A DNA stretch of 63,688 nucleotides from Sphingomonas asaccharolytica NBRC 15499 (GTDB lineage: Bacteria; Pseudomonadota; Alphaproteobacteria; Sphingomonadales; Sphingomonadaceae): positions 1 through 63,688 of the forward strand of contig NZ_BCYU01000020.1 of NCBI RefSeq assembly GCF_001598355.1, read 5' to 3'. Every line of letters starts with the position of its first letter. Within the stretch, counting starts at the first letter, position 1. A program made the translations under genes and the position numbers. Shown piece by piece: positions 52,497-61,566 of the stretch. The notes beneath the pieces were generated by a model. It saw only the letters and a list, made by a program, of their open reading frames with translations. It ran no database searches and was not told the origin of the DNA.

Positions 52497-53976
52497 GCGC
52501 ATCCGCATCACGCGCCCGCATCTGTTCGCGGGTCGTGCTGGTGCGCCTTATGCGTTGACCGAGAAGGTCAAGGGCGCGCTACGCGTGCATGCGATCGATC
52601 AGGAAGCCGCGCGACTGGGGATCGAGCGCGGCATGACCCTGGCCGATGCCCGCGCGCGGCTGCCCGAGCTCGAAGCGTTCGACCATGTTTCGCATGATGA
52701 CCATTCATGGCTCGAACGGCTGGCCGATGGCTGCGCGCGCTATACGCCCTGGGTGATGCTCGATGCCCCTGACGGGCTGGTGCTCGACGTCACCGGCTGC
52801 GCCCATTTGCTTGGTAACGAAACGGCGCTCGCAAGCGATGTGCTGTCCCGGCTCGACCGGCTGGGCGTCACCGCGCAACATGCCTTCGCCGCCAATCCCG
52901 ATGCCGCGCGCTCGCTGGCGCGATGGCGCAGCATCGGAGCCAATGAGGACGAGGCGGTCCGCCGCTTGCCGGTCGTTGCACTCGGGCTCGAAGAGGAAGC
53001 GACAACCGCTTTGAAACGCGCCGGGCTCAAGACCGTCGGCGACGTCGCGGCGCGTCCCTTGTCGGCGATCGCCGCGCGGTTCGGCAGCGATGCCGCGACC
53101 CAGGTCCGGCGGATCATCGGTGAAGCGGATAGCCCGCTGACTCCCCGTATCGTCGCGCCACCTTTGTTCGTTGAACGACGCTTTGCAGAGCCGGTCGCTC
53201 GCACCGAATTCGCGCTGACCGTGCTGGGCGAATTGATCGGTGAGGCTGCGGGACGGCTCGATCAGACCCATGAAGGCGGACGCCGGTTCGAGGCGCGCTT
53301 TTTCCGTACCGACGGGCTGGTGCAGCGGATGGCAGTCGAGACGGGCCGGCCGACCCGCGACGTGGCCGCGGTGTTACGGCTGTTCCGCGAACGGATCGAA
53401 ACGCTGTCCGATCCGATCGATCCCGGGTTCGGCTTCGACCTGATCCGGCTCGACGTGCCAGTGGCGGAGCGGCTCGACGCGGCACAGTTGCGGCTCGAAG
53501 GCGGCGCAGTCGGCGAAGCCGAGCTGGTGCAATTGATCGATCGGCTGTCGACCCGGGTCGGGCGCGGACGCGTGCGTCGGTTCGCGCCGCGCGACCGCCA
53601 TTTGCCCGAACAGGCCGAGCTCATGCTGCCCGCCACCGATCCGGTTCCGCCCGGCGACTGGCCCGAACTCGAAACCGGCGAGCCGCCGTTGCGCCCGATC
53701 CACTTGTTCGACCCGCCGCAATTGATCGACTCGATCGCGAGCGAAGTCCCCGACGGCCCGCCGCGTCAATTCCGCTGGCGGCGTGTCCTGCACGACGTCG
53801 CCCGGGTCGAAGGCCCCGAACGGATCGCGACGCCCTGGTGGGGCAGCCGCCAGGCGCCGACACGCGATTATTACCGCGTCGAAGACCGCCGCGGCCGCCG
53901 CTTCTGGATCTTCCGCCACGGCCTGTACGGCGAAGTCACCGAGCCCGGTTGGTACATTCACGGCGTGTTCGCATGA
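52423..53976 (+). CDS. imuB: ImuB, Y-family-like polymerase adaptor
   Basis: A 517-residue ImuB. It opens with RRYLALFFPWLPAERI, a strong family signature, followed by a palm-like DAPDGLVLDVTGCAHLLG region and a helix-hairpin-helix/little-finger part. The C-terminal region (about 440-517) ends DYYRVEDRRGRRFWIFR. ImuB proteins are known to lack polymerase activity and to bridge DnaE2 to the beta clamp. I chose the GTG at 52423 with GGAG upstream. dnaE2 follows only after a 243-bp gap that holds an inverted repeat. Confidence 0.92.
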   Translation: MNDVPSSPSTGRRYLALFFPWLPAERIRITRPHLFAGRAGAPYALTEKVKGALRVHAIDQEAARLGIERGMTLADARARLPELEAFDHVSHDDHSWLERLADGCARYTPWVMLDAPDGLVLDVTGCAHLLGNETALASDVLSRLDRLGVTAQHAFAANPDAARSLARWRSIGANEDEAVRRLPVVALGLEEEATTALKRAGLKTVGDVAARPLSAIAARFGSDAATQVRRIIGEADSPLTPRIVAPPLFVERRFAEPVARTEFALTVLGELIGEAAGRLDQTHEGGRRFEARFFRTDGLVQRMAVETGRPTRDVAAVLRLFRERIETLSDPIDPGFGFDLIRLDVPVAERLDAAQLRLEGGAVGEAELVQLIDRLSTRVGRGRVRRFAPRDRHLPEQAELMLPATDPVPPGDWPELETGEPPLRPIHLFDPPQLIDSIASEVPDGPPRQFRWRRVLHDVARVEGPERIATPWWGSRQAPTRDYYRVEDRRGRRFWIFRHGLYGEVTEPGWYIHGVFA

Positions 53977-53983
53977 TGAGACT

Positions 53984-54192
53984 CGCACAAAGACACGAAG
54001 ACACGAAGGTTTTGTTCGCGCGGAGGTGCGGAGGCGCGGAGATTTGCCTGCGTCCCGCGTCAGCGAGACTCTCATCCCCTTTTTCCATCGGTGATGGCGG
54101 AGCCGCTATCGCGGCTCGATCATCATTCCTGCGTCCTCTGCGCCTCTGCGCGAACCAACTCTTCCTTCTTTGTGTCTTCGTGTCTTTGTGCG
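53984..54192. mobile_element. MITE-like long inverted repeat between imuB and dnaE2
   Basis: A 209-bp element with terminal inverted repeats: the outer 21 bases pair perfectly (starting CGCACAAAGACACGAAGAC), and the arms continue imperfectly for about 57 bases. The centre is unique. No transposase frame is present. Similar AAAGACACGAAGACAC repeats are scattered in sphingomonad genomes. It fills almost the whole imuB-dnaE2 gap and could fold into a large hairpin in mRNA. Confidence 0.65.
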
Positions 54193-54219
54193 AGCGAAAT
54201 TGCAAAGCGGCGGGTCGAC

Positions 54220-57200
54220 ATGGCTGACCCTATCCGTTTCGCCGAACTGGTCGCCGCGACCAACTTCTCGTTCTTGCGCGGGGCCTCGCATCCCAGCGAC
54301 ATGGTCGGCGAGGCGATCGCGCTCGGCATGCGCGCCATCGGTATCGCCGACCGCAACACCGTCGCCGGCGTAGTGCGCGCGCATGTCGCGCTGAGGCAAG
54401 CACGCGAGCAATGGAATCCCACCTGGGCCAAGGCCAAGGCGCGGCATGAGGCCGACCGGCCATGGGAAGAATTTCCCGCTCCGCCTGATCTTCCCTCCCC
54501 TGCCCCCGATTTCCGCCTGATCGTCGGGGCACGGCTGGTCTTTGCCGACGGCACGCCCGACATCGTCGCCTATCCGGCGACGCGATATGGCTGGGGCCGC
54601 CTGACGCGGCTGTTGTCGCTCGGTAATCGCCGCGCGACCAAGGGAGGCTGCCTGATCGGTTTCGGCGACCTGATCGCGCATCATCAGGACCTGATGCTGA
54701 TCGTGCTGCCCGAGAGCAGCTTCGACGAGGAGGAGAATGAGGCGCTGCCGGAGAAGCGGCAGATCAGCCAGGATCAGGATCGCGGTTTCCTGCGGCTGGG
54801 TGAAGAGGATGAAGTCGAGGCTACGAACGTCATCCCCTTTCCCGACCGTCATGCCGGGCTCGTCCCGGCATCCACCGAGCCGCAAGCTTCAGGGCAAGTT
54901 GTGGAGTGGACCCCGGCACAAGGCCGGGGTGACGGGTCGCTTGAGGGCACGCTTTCCCGTCTCAAACGCGTCGTCGGTGACCGCTTATGGCTAGGTGCTT
55001 CGATGCCCCGCTCGGGCCGCGACAAGCGCCGTCTCGCCGCGCTCGCCGCCACCGCCCGCGCCGCGCGCGTCCCGCTGATCGCAACCAACGACGCGCTCTA
55101 CGCCACCCCCGAGCAACGCCCGCTGCACGACGTCGTCACCTGCATCCGCAAGGGCACGAATGTGAAAGCAGCGGGCAAGTTGCTCGAAGCCAATGCCGAA
55201 CGCCATCTCAAGCCGCCCGAGGAAATGGCGCGGCTGTTCCGCGACTATCCCGAAGCGGTGGCGGAAACCGACGTACTGCTCTCGCGCATCGGCTTCACGC
55301 TCGATCAATTGAGCTATGTGTATCCCAACGAGCCCGTGCCCGCCGGCTGGGAGGCGCAGGAATGGCTCGAACATCTCGTCTGGCAGACTGCGCTCGAACG
55401 CTATGAGTATCGCGTTCCCGACAAGCTCTATGCATTGCTCTACGAGGAATTCTCGCTGATCCGCGAACGCGGTTACGCCCCCTATTTCCTGACCGTCCAC
55501 GACATCGTCCGCTTCGCGCGCAGCTGCGATCCGCCGATCCTGTGTCAGGGGCGTGGGTCGGCGGCGAATTCGGTGGTGTGCTTTCTGCTCGGCGTGACCT
55601 CGGTCGATCCGATGAAGCACGACCTTCTCTTCTCGCGCTTCGTCTCGGCCGAGCGCGACGAGCCCCCCGATATCGATGTCGATTTCGAGCACGAGCGGCG
55701 CGAGGAGGTGATGCAGTATGTCTACAAGCGCTATGGCCGCCACCGCGCCGCGATCGCCGCGACGGTGATCCATTACCGATCGCGCAGCACGGTGCGCGAG
55801 GTCGGCAAGGCGCTGGGCATGACCGAGGACGTGACTTCGCGCCTCGCGAGTACCGTCTGGGGCAGCTATTCGAGCCATTTCGAGGAAGAGCGCGTGTCAC
55901 AGTCCGGGTTCGACCTGGCCAATCCCGACATCGCGCGACTGAAGTCGCTGGTTGACCAATTGCTCGAATTTCCGCGCCATCTGTCGCAGCATGTCGGCGG
56001 GTTCGTGCTGACCCAGGACCGGCTCGACGAGACCGTGCCGATCCACAATGCCGCGATGGAGGACCGCACCTTCATCGAATGGGACAAGGACGATATTGAC
56101 GCGCTGCAATTGATGAAGGTCGACGTGCTCGCGCTCGGCATGCTGACCTGCATCAAAAAGGCGTTCGACCTGATCGAGGCGACCGGCGGCGAGCGGCACA
56201 CGCTCGATACGATCCCGGGCGAGGTGCCGGCGGTCTATGACATGCTGTGCGAGGGCAACAGCCTGGGCCTGTTCCAGGTCGAGAGCCGCGCGCAGATGAG
56301 CATGTTGCCGCGCCTCAGGCCGCGCGAATTCTATGACTTGGTCGTGCAGGTCGCAATCGTCCGCCCCGGACCAATCCAGGGCAACATGGTCCACCCTTAT
56401 CTGCGCCGGCGCTCGGGTAAGGAAAAGGTCGAGTTTCCAGCGCCGGGCTCTGCCTTCGGCCATGCCGACGAATTGAAGGACGTGCTCGGCAAGACGATGG
56501 GCGTGCCCTTGTTCCAGGAACAGGCGATGAAGCTGGCGATCGTCGCCGCCAAATTCTCTCCCGAGGACGCCAATCGCCTGCGCCGCGCGATGGCGACGTT
56601 CCGCAATGTCGGCACGATCCATCACTTCGAGACCAAGATGGTCGAGGGCATGGTGAAGCGCGGTTACGAGCGCGACTTCGCCCAGCGCTGCTACGATCAG
56701 ATCAAGGGGTTCGGCAGCTATGGCTTCCCCGAAAGCCACGCGCTGGCGTTTGCGCGTTTGGTCTATGTCTCAGCCTGGCTCAAATGCTTCCACCCGGCGG
56801 TGTTCGCCTGCGCGCTGCTCAATTCGCAGCCGATGGGATTCTACGCGCCGGCGCAGATCGTCCGCGACGTGCAGGAAAAACATGGTGTCGCGGTGCGGCC
56901 GATCGACGTCAATGCGAGCGGCTGGGACAATAGCCTCGAACGCGAGGGTCAAGATCTCACGCTGCGATTGGGCTTCCGTCAGGTCGACGGTTTCCGCGAG
57001 GATTGGGCCGAACGACTGGTCGAAGCGCGAACCGCAGCGCCTTTTACCTCGATCGAAGAACTCGCCCGTCGCGCGCACCTGCCCTCGCGCGCCTTGCGGC
57101 TATTGGCCGACGCCGATGCCTGGGGATCGATCGGCCAGGGACGGCGCGACGCCTTGTGGGAAGTGCGCCGCACGCCGTCGGACGAACTGCCGCTATTCGC

Positions 57201-57795
57201 CGCGGCCAGCGCACGCGAACTGGGCCAGGAAGAGGATGCCGCGCTGCCGGCCATGCCGCTGAGCGAGGAAGTCGTCGCCGATTACGAACTCACCCGATTG
57301 TCGCTCAAGGGCCATCCGATGCAATTCCTGCGGCCGATGTTCAGGTCAGAAGGCGTGCTGAGCTGCGCGGAAGTGAGCAAGGCACGCAACGGATCGCGCG
57401 CCACCGTCGCCGGTGTGGTGCTGGTTCGCCAGCGCCCCGGCACCGGCAATGCCATCTTCATCACGCTGGAAGACGAGACTGGGATCACCAATGCCTTGCT
57501 ATGGGCGCGCGTGTTCGAGACGCAGCGATTGCAAGTGATGGGATCGCGGCTGATGACGATCGAGGGCGAAGTCCAGCGCAGCGCACCAAGCGAGGGTAGC
57601 GTCGTCCATCTGATCGGCGCGCGCGTAATCGACCGCACTGTCGAACTGAACCGGTTGTCCGAGGACAATGTCGCGCCGCCACCCACCGCGCGCGCGGATA
57701 TCGAGCTGTCCCCCGACCCGCGCTACACCGCCGACGCGCATGGCCGTCATCCGCGCAACGTGCGCATCCTGCCCAAATCGCGCGATTTCCATTGA
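54220..57795 (+). CDS. dnaE2: Error-prone DNA polymerase III alpha subunit DnaE2
   Basis: A 1191-residue C-family polymerase. The PHP domain starts at FAELVAATNFSFLRGASHP. The catalytic Asp pair is in PPDIDVDFEHE (DIDVDF at 484-489), fingers and beta-binding regions follow, and an OB-fold (about 1050-1130) lies near the end. DnaE2 works with ImuA and ImuB in SOS mutagenesis. I chose the ATG at 54220 (MADPIRFAEL); the frame upstream to 54091 is repeat-derived. Residues 210-239 (RHAGLVPASTE ... PAQGRGDG) come from an inserted palindromic repeat. Confidence 0.95.
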   Translation: MADPIRFAELVAATNFSFLRGASHPSDMVGEAIALGMRAIGIADRNTVAGVVRAHVALRQAREQWNPTWAKAKARHEADRPWEEFPAPPDLPSPAPDFRLIVGARLVFADGTPDIVAYPATRYGWGRLTRLLSLGNRRATKGGCLIGFGDLIAHHQDLMLIVLPESSFDEEENEALPEKRQISQDQDRGFLRLGEEDEVEATNVIPFPDRHAGLVPASTEPQASGQVVEWTPAQGRGDGSLEGTLSRLKRVVGDRLWLGASMPRSGRDKRRLAALAATARAARVPLIATNDALYATPEQRPLHDVVTCIRKGTNVKAAGKLLEANAERHLKPPEEMARLFRDYPEAVAETDVLLSRIGFTLDQLSYVYPNEPVPAGWEAQEWLEHLVWQTALERYEYRVPDKLYALLYEEFSLIRERGYAPYFLTVHDIVRFARSCDPPILCQGRGSAANSVVCFLLGVTSVDPMKHDLLFSRFVSAERDEPPDIDVDFEHERREEVMQYVYKRYGRHRAAIAATVIHYRSRSTVREVGKALGMTEDVTSRLASTVWGSYSSHFEEERVSQSGFDLANPDIARLKSLVDQLLEFPRHLSQHVGGFVLTQDRLDETVPIHNAAMEDRTFIEWDKDDIDALQLMKVDVLALGMLTCIKKAFDLIEATGGERHTLDTIPGEVPAVYDMLCEGNSLGLFQVESRAQMSMLPRLRPREFYDLVVQVAIVRPGPIQGNMVHPYLRRRSGKEKVEFPAPGSAFGHADELKDVLGKTMGVPLFQEQAMKLAIVAAKFSPEDANRLRRAMATFRNVGTIHHFETKMVEGMVKRGYERDFAQRCYDQIKGFGSYGFPESHALAFARLVYVSAWLKCFHPAVFACALLNSQPMGFYAPAQIVRDVQEKHGVAVRPIDVNASGWDNSLEREGQDLTLRLGFRQVDGFREDWAERLVEARTAAPFTSIEELARRAHLPSRALRLLADADAWGSIGQGRRDALWEVRRTPSDELPLFAAASARELGQEEDAALPAMPLSEEVVADYELTRLSLKGHPMQFLRPMFRSEGVLSCAEVSKARNGSRATVAGVVLVRQRPGTGNAIFITLEDETGITNALLWARVFETQRLQVMGSRLMTIEGEVQRSAPSEGSVVHLIGARVIDRTVELNRLSEDNVAPPPTARADIELSPDPRYTADAHGRHPRNVRILPKSRDFH
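54847..54934. repeat. Palindromic repeat embedded in frame in dnaE2
   Basis: An 88-bp element with ends CGTCATGCCGGGCTCGTCC and GGCACAAGGCCGGGGTGACG. Its last 28 bases match the intergenic copy ending at 9962 exactly. It encodes residues 210-239 in a low-conservation linker between the PHP part and the GDRLWLGAS segment. The frame stays open through it. Confidence 0.85.
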
Positions 57796-57817
57796 GACGA
57801 AGCAGCGGCTTGCTCGG

Positions 57818-59374
57818 TCAATGCGTGCCCAGCACCCGCAAACCATAGGGCGGCAGCTCGATGGTCGCGGGATCCACTCCGCGATTGTCGTCTAGCAAAT
57901 CGACCCACCCATGCCCCATCGCTGGCAGGGCAGGACGTACCGCCACCGCACCGCTATTGGCCAGGACAAGCACCTTTTGGCCATCCATGCTGCGCAGCAC
58001 GCAGACCGCGGTCGAACCATCGTCGCACAGCAATCGCTGATCGCCCTGACGCAGTTCCGGCAGTGCCGCGCGCAACGCCAGCAGCGTGCGGTAGAACGTG
58101 TAGAGCGAGTCCGGCTTATCCCGCTGTTCGCCAAGCGAAACACCGTCGTTGCTGCGGTTGAAGCGGTTACCCCAAGCGGTAGCGTCCCCGCGATACCAGA
58201 TCGCCGACCCCGAGGCGTCGAGATCGGCGCTCCAGCGATAGGCCTCACGCAAGCCGATATGCGCGCCATCGCTCTTCACCTTGGGATCGATCCGGCCGCG
58301 CATGCCGACCTCCTGGCCGTAATAGATCGACGGCGTACCGCGCATCAGGAGGGTCAGCGCGGCGCCGATCCGCGCCTTGCGCTGGTCGCCGCCGACCACC
58401 GACATGAAGCGATCCATGTCGTGATTCTCGAGGAACAGGATGCGGCTCTTGCCCTCCGGCGCCTCACCGCTCTCGCGTAGCGCCTTGACGATCGCCGTCT
58501 TATCCATCTTCTCGAGCGCGAAGCGCAACGGGAAGGCGAACACCATGTCGGTCCCGCCCTTGGTCAGCCAGGCGTTGCCCGCGCCCCAATCGGACTGTTC
58601 GGCGATGATCCGGGCCGACGGATTGCGCGCACGGACCGCGGTGAAGATCGGCGCCCAGAAATCGGCGAACAAATTGGTCAGGCGATGCTTGTTGTCGAGA
58701 TCGTCCATCATGTGATCGATGCGGAAACCGTCGACGCCGTCACGCAGCGACCCATCGCCATGCGGATCGATCCAGTGGACCAGCAGGCGCGTGAAATAGC
58801 CGCGCACCGCCGGCGACTTCAGATTGACCATAGAGATGCCAATCCAGCGCCCGTCATAACCCGGCCAAGCGGGCACGCCGAGAAATGGCTCGGGCTCCTC
58901 GTTGGTCTTCGGCCTATCATAAAGGATGTAAGGCCCGAACTTCGCTCCCGGACGACCGCGCGACGATGTCAGCCAGGGATGTCCTTCGGCGACATATTGG
59001 AATTCCTCGTCGAGATAGACGCGCAATCCCAGCGCGTGCGCCGCACGGGTGAAGGCGAAATAATCGGCCATCGTGCCATAGGCCGGGTCGATGCTCTCGA
59101 AATCGGTTGCGAAGTAATTGTGATAATAAGGCGACGGCTGGATCGGGGTGAGCAACAGCGACGTGACGCCGAGCGCCTTGAGATCACCGAGCCCGGCGGT
59201 CAGGCCCTTGAGATCGCCGATCCGGTCGCCGTTCGAATCGCGAAAACTGCGGAAGAAGATGTGGTAGATCACCTCGTCGCGCATCGCCGCTGAGGTCGTC
59301 TTTTCGGGAGGCGCAGCCCTCGCCGGCGCTGCCAGTAGCAGCGTCGCTAGCGCCAGACCGATCGCGCGGATCAC
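57818..59374 (-). CDS. GH13 alpha-amylase family protein, secreted
   Basis: A 518-residue glycoside hydrolase 13. Signal peptide about 1-21 (ending AARA). Catalytic regions are visible: II DGVDGFRIDHMMDD (nucleophile Asp), III RIIAEQSD (acid/base Glu), IV FLENHDMDRFM; region I is less clear. The C-terminal beta domain starts near 430. It should act in the periplasm or outside on alpha-glucans. The GTG start overlaps the stop of the PhyH-type gene upstream (GTGA). It ends convergently 22 bases from dnaE2. Confidence 0.9.
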   Translation of the reverse strand: MIRAIGLALATLLLAAPARAAPPEKTTSAAMRDEVIYHIFFRSFRDSNGDRIGDLKGLTAGLGDLKALGVTSLLLTPIQPSPYYHNYFATDFESIDPAYGTMADYFAFTRAAHALGLRVYLDEEFQYVAEGHPWLTSSRGRPGAKFGPYILYDRPKTNEEPEPFLGVPAWPGYDGRWIGISMVNLKSPAVRGYFTRLLVHWIDPHGDGSLRDGVDGFRIDHMMDDLDNKHRLTNLFADFWAPIFTAVRARNPSARIIAEQSDWGAGNAWLTKGGTDMVFAFPLRFALEKMDKTAIVKALRESGEAPEGKSRILFLENHDMDRFMSVVGGDQRKARIGAALTLLMRGTPSIYYGQEVGMRGRIDPKVKSDGAHIGLREAYRWSADLDASGSAIWYRGDATAWGNRFNRSNDGVSLGEQRDKPDSLYTFYRTLLALRAALPELRQGDQRLLCDDGSTAVCVLRSMDGQKVLVLANSGAVAVRPALPAMGHGWVDLLDDNRGVDPATIELPPYGLRVLGTH

Positions 59375-60177
59375 GCCTCGAACAGGACGGGATTGAGCGG
59401 AGTGTCGATCACTTGCCCCACGGTCGCCCCCGGGCACCAGCGCTCCCAGTCATTCTGCTGCTGCGTGTTCTCCGGCGCCTTCAGCACCATGTCGCGATCC
59501 ATGTAGATCACCGTCATCACCGAGCGCGGATCGTGCGACCGGTTCGGCCCGGCACGGTGGAAGGTCCAACCGAGATGGAAGCTGACTTCGCCCAGGTCGA
59601 ACGGTCCGTCGACGATGGGAAAGCCGTGATGCTCCATATCGGCGGTGATCTTCGCCTCGCTCTCGTCCGAAATGCCGAGGTCGCGGCCGAACTCGACATG
59701 CTGGCTGCCGGCGAAGAACGCTAACGGCCCCATGTCCTGCGGCACCGCCTGCAACGGCACCCAAGCCGTGATCGTACGATCGCTGGCAACCGGCCAATAA
59801 TATTGATCGGCATGCGCCGGCGTGATGCCGCCACCCGGTTCCTTGTAGAGCGACTGGTCGTGATAGAGCCGGACGCCGTCGACCTGCAGCAATGCCGCAG
59901 CAATACCGGCGAGCTTCCGGCCAAACACGAACTCGCGCGGTCGCCCGCCTTGCTCCCACAGGTTCATCACCTGGAGGAACGCCTTGTCATAGGTCGAACG
60001 TTCTTCGAGCGGCAGCGTCTGCGTATTGAGTGCGACGGTCTGCCCGGTGATCGCACGGCCATAATAGTCCAGTGTCTCGGCATCGAACACGTTCTTCAGC
60101 CGGATGAAGCCATCGCGCGCGAACCGCGCGACCTGCTCGTCGCTGACCGGGTAAAGGCTATCGATATCAACGCTCAT
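59371..60177 (-). CDS. Phytanoyl-CoA dioxygenase (PhyH) family protein
   Basis: A 268-residue Fe(II)/2-oxoglutarate oxygenase. The iron ligands His122 and Asp124 are in PAHADQYYWP, the distal His207 in WTFHRAGPN, and Arg218, the probable 2-oxoglutarate ligand, in DPRSV. The family includes phytanoyl-CoA hydroxylase but also many enzymes with other substrates. It is translationally coupled to a secreted alpha-amylase, an odd pairing for a cytoplasmic oxygenase. The substrate is unknown. Confidence 0.87.
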   Translation of the reverse strand: MSVDIDSLYPVSDEQVARFARDGFIRLKNVFDAETLDYYGRAITGQTVALNTQTLPLEERSTYDKAFLQVMNLWEQGGRPREFVFGRKLAGIAAALLQVDGVRLYHDQSLYKEPGGGITPAHADQYYWPVASDRTITAWVPLQAVPQDMGPLAFFAGSQHVEFGRDLGISDESEAKITADMEHHGFPIVDGPFDLGEVSFHLGWTFHRAGPNRSHDPRSVMTVIYMDRDMVLKAPENTQQQNDWERWCPGATVGQVIDTPLNPVLFEA

Positions 60178-60329
60178 ACGCGCATCAAGTCCCTGGGATC
60201 GAACAACGATCCTGTTCTAGCCGAGCGAACCAACCGACGTCCACCGGCTGCGTTTGCTGCGCAGCATTGAGTATGGTCGACATTTTCACCCTGCCTCGGC
60301 TCACCGGAATGACGTAACGCTTGAGCGCC

Positions 60330-60791
60330 ATGATATTTCGCGATGCAATTCCTGCCGATCTGCCGACGATCATCGCGATGCTAGCGGAGGAACAGATTGG
60401 CGGCCGCGCCGACGACCCGTCCGAGCCGCTCGACCCCGCCTATCTCGCCGCGTTCGACGCGATCGATCGCGATCCCAACCAACGCCTGATCGTCGCCGAG
60501 TTCGACGGCGCGATCGTCGGCACGATGCAATTGAGCTGGCTTCCCGGCCTGATCAATCGCGGCGCCTGGCGCGGCCAGATCGAGGCGGTGCGGATCGCCG
60601 GGGACAAGCGCTCGCTCGGCCTCGGCGCCGCGATGATCGGCTGGGCGGTCGAGCGCTTCCGCGAGCGTGGCTGCTTCATGGCGCAACTGACGTCGAACAA
60701 CGATCGGGTCGCCGCGCATCGTTTCTACGAACGGCTCGGCTGGAAAAAGAGCCATAGCGGGTTCAAGCTCATGCTGACGAAAGGCGACTGA
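60330..60791 (+). CDS. GNAT family N-acetyltransferase
   Basis: A 153-residue GNAT protein. Motif A is seen in QIEAVRIAGDKRSLGLGAAMIGWAVE (acetyl-CoA loop), and motif B in TSNNDRVAAHRFYERLGW. The ATG at 60330 is preferred; a TTG nine bases upstream is in frame. The stop overlaps the start of the MaoC-type gene, so the two are coupled. The acceptor substrate cannot be predicted. Confidence 0.85.
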   Translation: MIFRDAIPADLPTIIAMLAEEQIGGRADDPSEPLDPAYLAAFDAIDRDPNQRLIVAEFDGAIVGTMQLSWLPGLINRGAWRGQIEAVRIAGDKRSLGLGAAMIGWAVERFRERGCFMAQLTSNNDRVAAHRFYERLGWKKSHSGFKLMLTKGD

Positions 60792-61243
60792 TGCCGGGCA
60801 AATATTTCGACGAATGGCAAATCGGCGAGACGATCGAGCATCCGCTCCGCCGCACGGTGACCGAGACCGACAATCTGTTGTGGTCGACCATGACCCACAA
60901 CCCGCAACCGCTCCATCTCGACGCCGAGGCGGCCAAGGCGAGCGAGTTCGGCCGCATCCTGGTCAACGGCACTTTCACGTTCAGCCTGATGGTCGGGATC
61001 ACCGTATCCGAAACGACGATGGGCACCTTGGTCGCCAACCTGGGCTACGACAAATTGGTCATGCCCAAGCCGGTGTTCATCGGCGACACGCTGCACGCGA
61101 CCAGCGAAGTGACCGAATTGCGCGAGAGCAAGTCGCGACCCAACGCCGGGCTGGTGACGTGGAAGCACCGCATGCTCAACCAGCGCAACGAGGTGGTGTG
61201 CGAGTGTCTGCGGACGGCGTTGTTGTTGCGGAAGCCGGCATGA
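60791..61243 (+). CDS. MaoC-like dehydratase / hotdog protein
   Basis: A 150-residue single-hotdog protein of the MaoC group. Typical features: GKYFDEWQIGETIEHPLRRTVTETDN at the start, then DAEAAKASEFGRILVNGTF, with the Asp and His-equivalent region of the hydratase motif. MaoC-like proteins hydrate enoyl-CoAs in beta-oxidation or mesaconyl-CoA-type pathways. It lies in a coupled run with GNAT and DUF1905 genes. The substrate is unknown. Confidence 0.85.
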   Translation: MPGKYFDEWQIGETIEHPLRRTVTETDNLLWSTMTHNPQPLHLDAEAAKASEFGRILVNGTFTFSLMVGITVSETTMGTLVANLGYDKLVMPKPVFIGDTLHATSEVTELRESKSRPNAGLVTWKHRMLNQRNEVVCECLRTALLLRKPA

Positions 61244-61554
61244 ACCAATCGGATCCGCTGCTCGAAATATCCTTCCCCGGGAAGGTCATCCATTGGCGCG
61301 GACCGGCCCCATTTTATTTCGTCGCCCTGCCTGACGATCAGGTCGGCGAGGTACGTTGGGCCGCCCGTATCGCGAGCTATGGTTGGGGGTGCGTGCCGGT
61401 CGACGCCAGTGCGGACCAACTCGCCTTTAGCACCGCTCTATTCCCGAAAGACGGCGGCTATATGCTGCCGCTCAAGGCGGAAGAGCGGAAAAAGCTTGGC
61501 ATCGATCTGGGCGATGTAGTCGCGATTACGATGCAGATAAACGCGCCGCACTGA
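61240..61554 (+). CDS. DUF1905 domain-containing protein
   Basis: A 104-residue protein of the DUF1905 family, a small beta-barrel fold. Typical stretches are VIHWRGPAPFYFVALPDDQ and GYMLPLKAEERKKLGIDLGD, with a C-terminal VVAITMQI. Its ATG overlaps the MaoC-type stop. Function unknown. It converges on the A-type Fe-S carrier gene 12 bases away. Confidence 0.82.
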   Translation: MNQSDPLLEISFPGKVIHWRGPAPFYFVALPDDQVGEVRWAARIASYGWGCVPVDASADQLAFSTALFPKDGGYMLPLKAEERKKLGIDLGDVVAITMQINAPH

Positions 61555-61566
61555 GCGGCGCGCGCC

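Noticed and set aside
54091..54219. N-terminal extension of dnaE2 (MMAEPLSRLDHHSC...)
   Set aside because: The extension is translated from the right arm of the inverted repeat; the family N terminus starts at 54220.
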